In this document: piece by piece, positions 25,180 through 36,594 of the stretch | Layout of the letters: the number at the start of each line of letters is the position of its first letter | How positions within the stretch are numbered: the stretch's first letter is position 1 | From: Scleromitrula shiraiana | Lineage: Eukaryota > Ascomycota > Leotiomycetes > Helotiales > Sclerotiniaceae | Direction of reading: 5' to 3' | Length of the DNA stretch: 64,000 nt | Assembly: GCA_028455995.1 (NCBI GenBank) | Contig: JABELC010000004.1 | Span: 1,240,001-1,304,000, forward strand | The notes under the pieces: model-generated | Told to the model about the DNA's origin: nothing | What the model saw: only the letters and a program-made list of their open reading frames with translations | The model's database searches: none | Made by a program: the position numbers and the translations under genes

Positions 25180-25515
25180 ATAACTCATGTTGGCCAATAC
25201 GTTCAGTATCCGGGGAAAACCATCAAGCATCAACATTTATAGGTTTCTAGCTACCCACGTATTAATTGATACCCTTTGCTATTTGATCAGGAAGTTCTGA
25301 GATCACAATGCAAGTTCAATCTATTATTAGATTATGGTAATTGAGCAACTATGCAGAGTAGGAGAACAATTTATATGTTCCGGCAACCAACAATAAACTA
25401 TGAGAGTGTCTAAAGTATATTAAGCAACGACCTGAGTGGAGTGTATTGATTCATGAATTATTTAAGCATTGAACTCGATAACAAATGAATCAGCATCTTC
25501 CAATTTTTCCAACTC
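25180..25515. other. Convergent 3' spacer
   Basis: AT-rich 336-bp space between the 3' ends of two convergent genes. Nothing else is seen. Confidence 0.5.
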
Positions 25516-26194
25516 TTATCTTAAAGCGGCAATATTTGCCCATGTGTTCTCGCGAGTCTGCAAGCATTCACATTAGTAACATTCGATGGGTAGCACCAGT
25601 TTCTACCTACCTCAGTCCCATCCCAGCCAATCATTCCTAGAAATTGTCTGTCCTCCAAGTTTACACTAACACCACTCAAAAGTTTCGCTCCATTACCAGC
25701 CAGCGTGTTCATCAACTCTTCCCATTTGGTCTTTGCAATGCTCTCTTTCGCAGTATCGTCATGGATTTTGATTCTAAAGACTTCGGATACCTGAGATTTG
25801 AAGATATCTGTCGGTGAATTATCCGTTTCATACACTTCTGGACCTGCTGGTCCAGCCATATACGGCTTTGATAGCACACGGATATTTGCAAGTTCATCCC
25901 TTTGAACAGCGTTGTAGAATCCTGTTAGACCCTCCCATTCTATTCACATGTTAGATCATTTTACATGTGACTTTCTCCGCTAGGTAGTTACTTACCGGCT
26001 CTAAAGACAGACGAGAATGAAGAACTTGATATATTCACATTGTCTCGAATGGCTATAGAGCCAGCTACTTGAAATTTGAAATGAGGGGTCCCAGCAATGA
26101 AGGATGGAATTGTTGGCTTTATGGTTTCATTGAAAGCTTGACGTGCTTCAGGCGATTGAATAAGAGATGGGAGTATGAATTCGACGAAAGGCAT
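25516..26194 (-). CDS. Hypothetical protein, possibly a dimeric alpha/beta-barrel (ABM-like)
   Basis: Three exons (26194-25996, 25939-25611, 25557-25516) give 189 residues with phase-consistent junctions. The protein begins MPFVEFILPSLI and has a second similar-sized half with SEVFRIKIHDD. The two-half layout, small size and MPFxEF opening resemble fungal proteins with stress-response or ABM-type dimeric alpha/beta barrels, but I cannot see a diagnostic motif. There is no signal peptide or membrane segment. It lies between the formamidase and a Zn2Cys6 gene inside the putative tryptophan-catabolic block, so an accessory role there is possible but unproven. Confidence 0.65.
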
Positions 26195-26699
26195 TTTGAA
26201 AGGGTTAATGGTATGAATGGAGTTGATTGATGAGCGAGTGCCGCATTATTTATGGAACGTTCACCTACACCAGTAACGCCGCGGACATCAGGTCAGCCAA
26301 TATCTTACCTCTAATTTTTGATTTTTAATATAAAAACTTATAAATCGTCTCACGAATAAGCACATTTTGGGTCTTCGGCGTTCACATATCTCCATTTCTG
26401 GGTCATGTCAGCAACTTAAAAACGACATTAGGAATTTTACATCAATATTTAAATCACATTGGGATGGATACGATTATCATACATTTTGCGGAGTTCCGCC
26501 GCAAAATCATGCGTCAGAATTATGTAATAGGGGTAAACATATATCGAGAGTCCAAGCTTACAAACCCGCATTTCGGCCCTCAAACAATCTCCATTACCAA
26601 GTCACGTCAGCAGCACCTTGACAACTGTTGGTGTAGTACGAATTCCATTCGAAGATTGAAACCGAATTGAACCTACTCTGGAGCAAAAAAAGCAGGAAG
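26195..26699. promoter_or_regulatory. Divergent spacer between the alpha/beta-barrel-like gene and a Zn2Cys6 gene
   Basis: 505 bp of AT-rich DNA with GCCGCGG at 26278-26284. Short ORFs here have no protein-like character. Confidence 0.4.
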
Positions 26700-27979
26700 A
26701 TGGATAGCATTTTGGTACATCAGAGTAGAACACGACGAAAATGTTGCAGATGTTGCGTGAAAGCGAAGCGAAGATGCGATTTGTTGTTACCAGCCTGCAT
26801 AAGGTGTATGTCCAGGAAATTCGATTGTGTTTATGTAAGTGCTCAAAGAGAACCGAAAGTATGTAGATATCAAGCTAAAGTGTGGATTCAGGTACCCGTG
26901 CGAATGAAGACCCATCATTAGCATCATCACAAAGTTCAACATCAAACTCCACAGCCAGCCTTACGGGTATCTCTGAAGTTCCTCTTTTCGAACTTCCGGA
27001 TTCAGAGAATACAGCCTTAGAAATACCCGACATGGATTTCCAGATGTCGGACCTTGAGTTCCCAGCGTAAATTTCCAGACCCACATCACAAGCCCCACTT
27101 CAATCCAAAGATCTATCACTTGACTAATTTTCCATATCTTCTGAATCTTTGTTTCCCACTCTTTCCTCTCCCTACTCATATATTCAATATCCCATCCAGA
27201 TCGAGCTCCGTCCCTCGAAAGCCGCTTATCTAATCACGCAAATTAAATATTTTGTCACAACGTTTGCGCAGCACTCTCACACCGCGTTCATTCACCGCCT
27301 CACATTCACAAACCCATCGTTCCTTCCAACACCATATACTGATGCGCTATCCATATATGCACTCTACACATTAGATTGTCCGCAGGTATTCACCATTCTT
27401 GACTCCAAACTCAGAGATCTAATCTCTAAGTCCGAGAGAGATCACTGGGGTGTTCGAGACTGGCTACTTGGCGTACAAGTCCTCCTTTTATACCAAGTTA
27501 TTAGATTATGGGATGATGATGAACGACAGAGACTAAATGCCGAAAGACAGATCCTGTTACAAACGGCATGGACGAAAAGATTGCAGCAAGAATACATCTC
27601 ATTGCTAGTCAATGGGATGGTTTTAGGAGGACATAGTCTTGATAGCGCGACCACAGAGCAATACTATAAACACTGGATACTAATGGAATCTATACGACGC
27701 ACAGTCATGATAAGTAATTTCATGCAATGTTTTTATCGATATTCTCAAGATAGATACGATAGTAATGAATTACTGATGCTGGTAAATTTGCCAGTAGCTG
27801 TAGGAGCAGGAAGGGTATGGGAGAGGGTACGAAAGATAAAGGCAGAAAATTTGGATGTCAATTATCTTTGGGAAGACAGACTGCAACTGGACGAGACTTA
27901 TACTTATGATAATTGGGCAGATAGATGGAAGATAGGCATTTTAGAGGCGGGGGAAAGTGATGATGAGGTAGGTATATGA
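26700..27979 (+). CDS. Zn2Cys6 transcription factor with fungal-specific domain
   Basis: Exon 26700-26834 encodes MDSILV... and a complete zinc cluster, CRCCVKAKRRC...CIRCMSRKFDC, ending at a strong GTAAGT donor. A second exon from 27200 to 27979 (acceptor CCCATCCAG) encodes the regulatory domain, starting IELRPSKAAYLITQIKYF and continuing through WLLGVQVLLLYQVIRLWD and ESIRRTVMISNFMQC. Direct joining is in frame and gives 304 residues. Between them, 26882-27066 is open in another phase and encodes a Ser/acidic stretch that looks like the usual linker. I found no canonical splice path that includes it. The gene may therefore have a 365-nt intron or be a damaged version with a lost linker exon. 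Confidence 0.7.
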
Positions 27980-28441
27980 GAGACTCCTTTTGGTAGGATG
28001 CGGAAGAACGAGGGCTTGGGAGCAACGGGAATGGGTAAAAGTGGATAGAGAAAAGGTAGGCAATATCAAGAGGTTTGCGGCTGGAGTTCAGTTGTGACTC
28101 GATATTTGGTGCTCTTGTATAAATAGGAAGGTATTAGTATATATCTCCCAATCATAACGTCTGAATCAAAACATATGATAGGTGCTCATTTAGAAGATCC
28201 CACAGAAGTAATATTTCTGAAAAATCCATAACAAACACTTATTTCCCAAAGCTCCCATAAAGATACCTGGGGCCGAAGAACATTAAACGAAGTACCGGAA
28301 ATTGTCTTCAATTTGATGCAAATTTATCCTCCATTACTACCCACATCATAATATATATACTAGAATCGAAAACTTATCAACTCTCCCATAATTTCAGCAG
28401 CTCATCTACAACCGACCACTCTACTCAATCAATTTCCTGCT
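27980..28441. other. Convergent 3' spacer
   Basis: 462 bp between the Zn2Cys6 gene and the wall-protein gene. I see no gene or repeat. Confidence 0.45.
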
Positions 28442-28861
28442 CTACAAAGCTGCAGCAACAAAAAGTGCCGCTCCAATAGCCGCTCCACCAACCATCTTCT
28501 TCGACGCACCACCCGTAAACTGAGAAGCAGTAGGACCCGCCGTCGCAGTAGCATTACCATTCACAACAGTATTAGCGGTAACGACAGATTGTGTAACAAC
28601 GGCCGGGATAATCGCCGTGCCCGTAGCAATGGGAGTGGCCGAAATAGCGCTAGCGTTTGAAGCAGCAGCGTATGGACAATTGGTAACAGACGGATGGCAG
28701 GAAGTAATTGTAACTGCGCTGGCGGTGGTATAGAGGGTAGATGTTGCTTTTGTGGTGGCGTTTGTGGTGACAGGGGCTTGGATTTGTCCGTCGGGGATTT
28801 GGGATATGGTGGCGGATGCAGAGGTTAGGAGGAGGAGGATGGGGGTTATTGTGAACTTCAT
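28442..28861 (-). CDS. Small secreted Ser/Thr/Ala-rich protein, probable GPI anchor
   Basis: A single exon of 139 residues. The N-terminus is a clear signal peptide (MKFTITPILLLLTSASA). The body is rich in Thr, Ala, Val and Ser with NAT/NAS glycosylation sequons and one Cys pair region (SCHPSVTNCPY). The C-terminus has a small-residue stretch followed by a hydrophobic tail (GGAAIGAALFVAAAL), as expected for GPI attachment. It is likely at the cell wall or plasma membrane. It lies inside the tryptophan-catabolism block, but nothing in the sequence links it to that pathway. Confidence 0.82.
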   Translation of the reverse strand: MKFTITPILLLLTSASATISQIPDGQIQAPVTTNATTKATSTLYTTASAVTITSCHPSVTNCPYAAASNASAISATPIATGTAIIPAVVTQSVVTANTVVNGNATATAGPTASQFTGGASKKMVGGAAIGAALFVAAAL

Positions 28862-29801
28862 TTTGGTTGATTAATTGAGGAAGTTTCTTTGGTTACTTTG
28901 ATAGATAACGAGAGGAGGAAATGCTTTTCAAAATAATATTATGTAAATGAGTGAGAGATAGCAAAAAGTTATTCTGTAAAACGAGTGTCTTGAACGAATG
29001 TATTCAGATTTGATGATGAGCAAAATGGAAGAACGTGGGGATACAACCAACATATAAGCAATTGACTCAAAAGCTGTCTATCCCACCCCCAAGGCTTTAG
29101 TCTTCAATGAAAACGCCAGTTGAAAGTCAATTCTGTTGAAAAGGAAGATCTCCCACTAGTGTGATCTTGGAAAGGGACGGCTAGCAATCTCCAACCAACG
29201 AGAATGGAGAATCTGGAGATAAACTTCGGGGTACCTGAGCTATCACTGCTCTAGCGGTTTTTTTTTGCTCCGCCCTGATAGTCGCCACATTTGCGGGCTG
29301 TTCCGGTCTTAGGATTTGTGCAAATTAGAAGATTTTTTCGATGTTGATTTTTCTGGGAATTTTAAGCCCTAGAAACCAATGAAAAAAATTAGTGAAACAT
29401 TTTAGTCCTGTCGATCCCTGTTTGTGAAATACCATGAAATTTTGTGCATATAGAATACCATAGCATTCATACCATATATTTTTTCGATGCAGTAAAATGA
29501 TCCATTTGGTACTAACACCAATCAATCTAAGTAGATCTAGATTTCAAAGCAGACCTCTACAGAACAGTGGCTTTTTTTGTGCTAATAATGATAAACTGAG
29601 TTGAAGCTCTTGTTCCTTAGAACACCAGCGGAAACCTAGCACTCCTAAGGGCTACTCACAAGAACTTGAACAACGGTTGGATTGAGATATTTTAAATAAA
29701 TATGAAGAATATATACAAGAATATAGAGATGTAACACCCGATATGATCGATCAAAGATCACTAAAATGCACCTCAAGCCCATGCCTCAAATAATTCATAA
29801 C
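28862..29801. other. Intergenic region, 0.9 kb
   Basis: AT-rich, with a run of T at 29261-29268 and no protein-like ORF. It holds the wall-protein promoter and the 3' flank of the kynureninase gene. Confidence 0.5.
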
Positions 29802-31345
29802 TTAAGCAGACTTACATTTCTCCAACGCAGCATTAAAAATTTGCACAAACCTCCAAACATCCTCATAAGTATTATACAACGGTACGGGTGCCACTCTAAT
29901 GACATCCGGTTTCCTCTTATCAGCCACGATTCCCGCATCTTCCAGCATATCGGAAAGTGTTTCCAAAATTCCTGGCTTCAAAAGTACACTTAATTGGGTA
30001 CCTCGAGCCTCTGGATCTGAAGGTGTGATGATGCGGAATGCGGAGTCGGTGGTGGATGAGGAAATAGAGGAGAGAAGGAGATGTTCTAAGTATGCGGTTA
30101 TATGTACGGATTTTTGACGGATTTCGTCCATAGATGTCTGGTTGAATATGGATAGAGAGGCACAAAGAGATGTTAGATCAACGACTGAAGGGTTGCTGAC
30201 TTGGTAGCCGGAGGCACCAGGCGAAGGTTTGAATTCTGTGATGTTGTGTTAATATGTATTTTGAAACGGTTTGGAAATTAGAAAACGTACTGTTGTTCAT
30301 TAAGAACCGACAACTCTGGTCACCTCCATACCATCCCATCAGCCTATGTCTATACTGAGGCTTCTCTTCCCCTTCACTATAATCCACCTTTCCGTGCTTC
30401 TCATGGACGAATAACCCTGCAATACTTCCTGGTCCGGCATTGATATATTTATACGTACACCAAACAGCAAAGTCCACATCCCAATCATGAAGCTTTAAGG
30501 GAACGTTTCCAGCTGCATGTGCCATATCCCACCCTACAACCAAACCCTTTCCATGAGCATAGGCTGTAATCTTTTCAACATCGAAAAATTGGCCGGTATA
30601 GTATTGAATACCCGGGAGAAGAAGTAATGCAGTCGACGAAGCATGTTCGTCAATTACTCGTAGAATTTTCTCCGTAGAAATCTCATACGTCCCATCATCC
30701 GGTCCAATCATAACCATAGCCTCATCAGGATTATATCCATGACCTCTAATTTGAGATTCGATAGCATAATGATCACTAGGAAAAGCTTTCCATTCGAGAA
30801 TAATCTTATATTTCTCGGGAGTAGGTGTATAAAACGAAGCCATCAAGAGATGTAAATTCATAGTCAGAGAACCCATGATAGCAACCTCGGAGGAAAGAGC
30901 TCCCACGATTGGTGCGGATTGTTTAGATGCATGTTCGGCTAATAATTGCCATTGTGTAAGAGGAGAGTCTTCCAAATCCCGGAAATGCCCATGAACACCG
31001 ATTGAAGACCAAGTGTCTAAATGAACTTGGAGGAATTCTTTCGTGCATTTAGGTTGGAGTCCTAGACTGTTTCCACAGAAATATATGGAGGATTCTTCAG
31101 AAAGTCCTGGAGATTTATGTTAGTATTGTCACGTGTGGAAAGTTGAGGTAAAAATGGACAAACGAACCAGGTTTTGCCAATTTGGTTGCTTTAATGTTGG
31201 CTTTTGATGGGATGATAAATTGTTCTCGAAATTTACGCATATGATCTTTTCCATCAAGTGATTGCGCGTATTCAAGAGTATTTGCTTTCGGTGATGAAAA
31301 CTTTGGTTTCTCCATTTTGATTGATGGTTGTTGGATTGATCCCAT
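29802..31345 (-). CDS. bna5: Kynureninase (PLP enzyme)
   Basis: Three exons (31345-31168, 31106-30291, 30235-29802) give 475 residues, the normal family length. The enzyme cleaves kynurenine to anthranilate and alanine (or 3-hydroxykynurenine to 3-hydroxyanthranilate). Motifs seen in order are IYFCGNSLGLQPK near the N-terminus, then GALSSEVAIMGSLTMNLHLLM (cofactor-site region), then GWDMAHAAGNVPL, then the PLP lysine in CTYKYINAGPGSIAGLFVHE at about residue 279. The C-terminal domain ends DVIRVAPVPLYNTYEDVW. It is transcribed divergently from IDO across a 633-bp promoter. Fungi often have more than one kynureninase, so this may be a catabolic paralogue and not the NAD-biosynthetic one. Confidence 0.95.
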
Positions 31346-31978
31346 TTTGTTGTGGTGAGTGGTGGTGAATGAATTGAGTTGAATATTTGACGAAGAATGT
31401 GGGAACGGAATAATTTGATTGAATTCTTTAAGACTTGATGAACAGGTACAAAAATATTTGATATGATTCTGATTCGAAATTGCAACAGAATTCTATTACT
31501 TTGTAGCCTTTACCGCCGTTTAAAATTTGTCAATAAAAATCAATGATGCCGTCCATATTACGTTTCTTATCGTCGCCTTCCGTCGGTCCAAGAATTTTTT
31601 CGCCCATCATCCGCTTCCGTATCCGAGTCCGTGTTCCGTCCCCACCGTCTCCTATTCTTACGCGATAGTATCGCACTCTTTTTGTATCACAATCGTCAGT
31701 GAATGATTACCGGTATGGTGGAAGTGGCCGGAGACGGCTTCCCTTGTGGGTAAGGTAATGAATGAATGATATGATTTCAATCAATGTGCAAGGTAGAAAA
31801 GTCTCCTCGGTAGTATAACTTTCGCTATATCTAAATCGTCATTGTTTTTCACCAGTTACAGTATCTGTTGTACCTTCTTGCCATAGTTGTTTTATTTTCA
31901 CAACAGTACCTATCAAGTTGCTATTTCTTTGTTAAATTTCTGTTGAAAACTTCCTTTACCTGTTTGTTGTCTTCAAAT
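31346..31978. promoter_or_regulatory. Divergent promoter: kynureninase / indoleamine 2,3-dioxygenase
   Basis: 633 bp between the two start codons. It contains a dense CCG cluster at about 31577-31648, including ATCCGCTTCCGT at 31609-31620 followed by TCCGTGTTCCGTC at 31628-31640. The same 12-mer occurs in the monooxygenase/formamidase promoter. A pyrimidine-rich leader precedes the IDO start. Confidence 0.6.
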
Positions 31979-33424
31979 ATGCTTGGTCCATTAAATATCA
32001 ACTTCTCCGATTATGGAGTATCAGAGAAAAATGGTTTCCTCCCAGACTCTAATCCTCTTGCACGGCTTGATTCACATCCAGAGTGGGAAATTTTAGTAGA
32101 TGACATACCGAGGTTACTAAAGAAGGGAATATTCAGAAAACATGCTGATCTGCTACCCATACTGAGTACATCAGCTTTAGTAGCAGAACATGAATGGAGA
32201 AGAGCATATCATCTATTATCATTCATGACACATGCATACATATGGGGCGGGCCAAAACCATCAGAAGTAAATATTTCTCCCTATCTAGAAAACTTGAACT
32301 CATTGCTAACATACAAAAGATCTTACCACCTCAAATATCTATCCCATTCCTACGCATGGCTTCACAACTCGGTCTTCCCCCCACAGCTACCTACGCCGCA
32401 CTCAACCTCTGGAATTTCACCAGTACCTCCCCAACTCAAGACCTCACTTCCCTCTCCGAACTATCCTGCAACCACACCTTTACCTCCACCCCCGACGAAT
32501 CATGGTTCTATCTAGTATCGGTCTCAATCGAAGCCCGCGGCGCCGCCATAGTTCCCACCATGTTAAAGGCAATGGATGCAGTTCGAGCCAACGAACCTTC
32601 TGTTCTGGTATCCAGTCTCGATGCATTTTCAGTATGTATTAAAGAATGCGGAATTTTATTAAAGCGAATGTATGAGAGGTGTGATCCGGAAGTTTTCTAT
32701 CATGTTATTAGACCTTTTTTGGCAGGGAGTAAGAATATGGCGGCTGCCGGGTTACCGAGAGGTGTGTTTTATGATGAGGGGGAGGGGAAGGGTGAATGGA
32801 GACAGTATAGTGGGGGTAGTAATGCGCAGAGTAGTTTGATCCAATTTTGGGATGCGGTGTTGGGGGTTAAACATGTACCAACAAGACCTATGGGTATCGG
32901 AAAGATACAAGTGCAAAACGAGACTGTGCCGATTCAAAAGAAGGAAAGTGGTGGAAATGGATTTTTGCAGGTATATCTCTCACAATTCTCCTTCATTCTC
33001 AAGAAGCAAATTCTCAACGCTTAACTAACACAAACCACAGGAAATGCGCAACTACATGCCCGGTCCCCACCGCAACTTCCTCAACCACATATCCTCCATC
33101 TCACCAATCCACACCTACATAAACCACTCCGCCTGCGAACCTGAAGTAACCCAAGCATACAACCGAGCCGTGGAAACCTTAACCAGTTTCCGAGACATCC
33201 ACATACAAATCGTAACTCGATATATTATAAATCCATCTAAGAAAGCAACTGGGAAAGAGAATGCGGGGCTCAACTTGGCGGTTGCGACAACGAGAAAAGG
33301 AGGGAAGGACTTTACGGGGACGGGGGGAACAGAGCTGATTCCATTTTTGAGACAGAGTAGAGATGAGACGAGGGATATGGTTGTGGATGTGGAAAGTGGT
33401 GTGAATTCTGAGAGTTCGGAATAG
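31979..33424 (+). CDS. bna2: Indoleamine 2,3-dioxygenase (tryptophan to N-formylkynurenine)
   Basis: Three exons (31979-32266, 32320-32970, 33041-33424) give 440 residues. This haem enzyme opens the indole ring of tryptophan with O2. Recognisable family blocks are WRRAYHLLSFMTHAYIWG, then LPPQISIPFLRMASQLGLPP and TYAALNLWNF. Later come AAAGLPRGVFYDEG, GGSNAQSSLIQFWD, MRNYMPGPHRNFL and FRDIHIQIVTRYI; the last holds the proximal haem His at about residue 367. The ATG chosen aligns with the usual start. An upstream in-frame hydrophobic extension back to 31868 has no ATG and is leader. It pairs divergently with kynureninase. Confidence 0.94.
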
Positions 33425-33561
33425 GTTGGTAAGAGGAGGGAGGAGTAAGGAAAGAAACTATATAGAATTAATACCCATTTGCATAGAAATATAGATATCA
33501 ATGATAATGAAAGCATTGATTCATGGACCGCTCTTATTGAGTGAAACTCACAATTTGACTC

Positions 33562-34843
33562 TCAATCAAACAGCCCTGCCTCTCCACTCCTTTCACTCTC
33601 TTCTCGGTCCCTTCTCCTGCTCAGATTCAAGTTTCTACTCTCGCGTATACCTATCCCAGTCCACCCTTTTCTCCTCAGCCACATACCTGCTTCCCTAGCC
33701 GCCTCATTCGCCTGCTCTTTCCAACCCAACCAATGTCCCACTGCAAGAATATTATGCGGCGCATCCTTAACCTCGTACAAGCCAACTCTGTTGCCCACTA
33801 TCTGACTCATTTTCCTCCCAAAATCTACTATACTATCATAGAATACTTCCGCCTTACCCGCCATTAACCAAATTGGAACTGGAATTTCAAATGGGTGACG
33901 AAGTGGTGATATAGGGTGATGTGAGAAGTTGATCTCTCTCCATATCAACAACATGTCGAGCATCGTTAGTGTCTGCCAATAACGTTTGTCTTGGACCAAC
34001 ATATAGTTCTGCAGCCCACTCCAACATTCGTCCATCTATGTAATCCGCCCCAGAATTTCGATGCGAATCCACGAAACCACTTGTCCAGATCCCCAAATCC
34101 ACACATGGGCTCCAAAGTAAACATCCCATCGGAACCTTTAGCCTTTCCCCATCCTCCCCTCTCTGCTCACTTAGCCACCTACACAACCCTACCGCTAACC
34201 CGCCACCCGTTCCACCCCCCGAAATTACAATCCTATCCGCCTGAAATCCAGCTACATCCACTAACCACACATATGACGAAATAGCATCCTGTAACGCTGC
34301 TGGGAAATATCCTTCGTCTTTTCTAGCTAATCGATATTGAGGGAAAAATGCATAGGTGGCTATATGATCTGTTAATAGACCAGCTGTAAATCTACATTCT
34401 GTGCTTCTTCCTGTGCCATAGATACAGGAACCACCATGGAAATGAAGGATTATTGTTGCAGTGGAGGGAATAGGGGCGGATGGAATGGAGGGGTAGAATG
34501 TTCCGCCTATTGTCTGGGGTTCAATGAGAGAATGAGAGGTGAGGATGAGGTTTGAGTAGATGGAGGGACGGCGAGAGACGGGGATGAGAACAAAGCTTAG
34601 AGATGTTGAGTAGAGGGTTAGAGTGGGGAGGTACCGGATGGTGGTTAGATGGTGGATGGTTTGGTGGAGGAGGGAGGTGCGCAAGGATTGGTGGTGTGTC
34701 CAGTTCGCATTTGGTCGGGTAGATTGAGGGATGTAATATATACTTTTAATGAGGGCGTAGATGAGTAGATGAAAAGTACTAAAGACAAACCAGATCGCTT
34801 TGAAAGGTTGGTAGGAGCAAAGATTCGAGGGTAGTAGACTCAT
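33562..34843 (-). pseudogene. HSL-like alpha/beta hydrolase, frameshifted and lacking the nucleophile
   Basis: The frame from 34843 encodes an N-terminal membrane-type helix and then an alpha/beta-hydrolase_3 domain with the HGG motif (LHFHGGSCIYG). The nucleophile elbow, normally GDSAGG, reads ISGGGTGGGLA here: both Asp and the catalytic Ser are replaced by Gly. The frame ends shortly after LLTSPYI. The homologous continuation SPLRHPFEIPVPIW runs in a second frame down to 33562, so there is a shift near 33908-33914, at a TATAT stretch. The His (DAPHNILAVGHW) is kept. I see no intron that would repair the frame. Two independent defects argue for a pseudogene, or a pseudoenzyme plus an assembly error. 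Confidence 0.72.
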
Positions 34844-35368
34844 AGTTTGTTCTGTAATCCACTGATTTTGAGTCAGACAATAAATCAGAAATTGAAAGAT
34901 GCAGAGAGTATTGTAAAATCATTGTCCAAGGGCCATTCGAGTATCAAATATGCATTCCATACTCTCTTCTGGGAATACAACTGTTAGTATCGGTGACCTC
35001 ATTTTGTTGGTGGCTGATTTTAGTGAAAAGGAGATATAATACGACCCATTCGTTCGGAACCAGTCGTGAAGTTGGAAAAACAGGAAGCACTATGTGAAGC
35101 CCCTGGCAATGCATCTCAAGATCGGTTTTGGTAAGACGAGAAATGAAGCTTAATATGACAACCTGCTTCGTGGACGGAAGAACGAATAAAATGAAAATTG
35201 AACTATCTATCATATCTGATATGCAATAAAAGTTGTATCTGGTATCCTAGTAATTACGTTCCATGCCCTCGGTAACCAGAGAATTTATGAACCTATTCTC
35301 AATTAACCCCTCAAATCCAACAAATGAAACCAACACGCACCAAGCAGTAGTCTCGCTCACACCCAGAA
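34844..35368. other. Intergenic region
   Basis: 525 bp of AT-rich spacer with no supported ORF. It contains the 5' flank of the broken hydrolase. Confidence 0.45.
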
Positions 35369-36594
35369 TTACAACTTACTCTCGGATCCACTCTTAACCT
35401 CAATGACCAACTTACCAAACTGACTACTGTTCTTAATCTCCTCAAACAATTCCTCGATTTCCTTCAAATTATCAATACCCTTAACAACCCGTGATACAAT
35501 GGGCTTAATCTTGTGTTCATTTACAAATGCAACCATGTCGGAAAACTCTTTGCGCGATCCCATTGTAGATCCTTTGAGTTCATAGTTGAGAAGAACTGCG
35601 GGCATCATCCAATTCATCTGTGGAGCGACAGTCATACCATATTGAACGATTGTACCACCAGCCTAATTCCAAGACGAAGATTGATTAGTCGTGATTTTTG
35701 ACATTAGGGACATAGGTAGACAGGGGGGAGAAGAGCCTTACCTTTAGTAGCCTCACAGACTTCTTAACAATATCACCTCCAGCTCCATCGACAATAACAT
35801 CCAAAGATGTATTATTTCCCAGCAACCCCTTCAACTCTTTCTCCCAGCCCTCAGTCTTATAATTAACACCTCCCTTCGCACCTAACCTCTTCGCTTTCTC
35901 AATCTTCTCTGCATTTCCACTAGTAACAAAAACGTTACAACCCTTCGCTACAGCAAACTGTAATGCACTCAAAGCCACACCACCACCAATCCCCGTTATC
36001 AAAATATTCTTTCCTTTCCCTACATTTCCATTCGCCTCTGCTCCCTTCGTAATCAATGCTCTCCAACCCGTCAAACCTACTAATGGCATCGCCGCCGCTT
36101 CAGCATCACTCAAATGCGACGGCGCCTCCTCGACTTCGTCCGCATCAACTACAACTTCCTCGCACAAAGTGCCAATTGGAATTGTAGATGTACCACCTAG
36201 AATCTGATAGCCCTTAGGATCTTCAGGTCCAAAAGGATCATCTTTCCAGCCTCTTCCCGGCGTAAGAACGACACGTTTTCCGAGCCATTTTTTATCAGCT
36301 CCAGGACCAACTTCTCTTACGATTCCGCAGGCATCTGCTAGCATAGGGGTTGTGAATGAGGGAGAGGGGTATAGATGTTGACGGAGGAAGAGATCGCGAT
36401 GATTGAGGGCGGTGGAGAGGATTTGAATGAGGAGATCGTTGGACTTAAGAGATGGAGTAGGATGTTGAGTGATTTCTAGACTGTGGATCGGGCATTAGTA
36501 AGTACAGAGATGGTGTGTATGGGGATACAAACGGGTAGTAGACTCGGCCTGGTTTACCGCCCTCAATCTTTTGCATGGTAATTGCTTTTGGCAT
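35369..36594 (-). CDS. Zinc-free MDR family oxidoreductase (quinone reductase-like)
   Basis: Three exons (36594-36533, 36480-35742, 35662-35369) give 364 residues. The N-terminal GroES-like half includes LNHRDLFLRQHLYP and PMLADACGIVREVG. The Rossmann half has ILITGIGGGVALSALQFAVAKGCNVFVTSG, the NADPH-binding signature, then DVIVDGAGG and GGTIVQYGMT. The structural and catalytic zinc Cys clusters of alcohol dehydrogenases are absent. It is probably an NADPH-dependent reductase of quinones or enones (YogA/quinone-reductase-like). Substrate and pathway are not visible. Confidence 0.87.
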
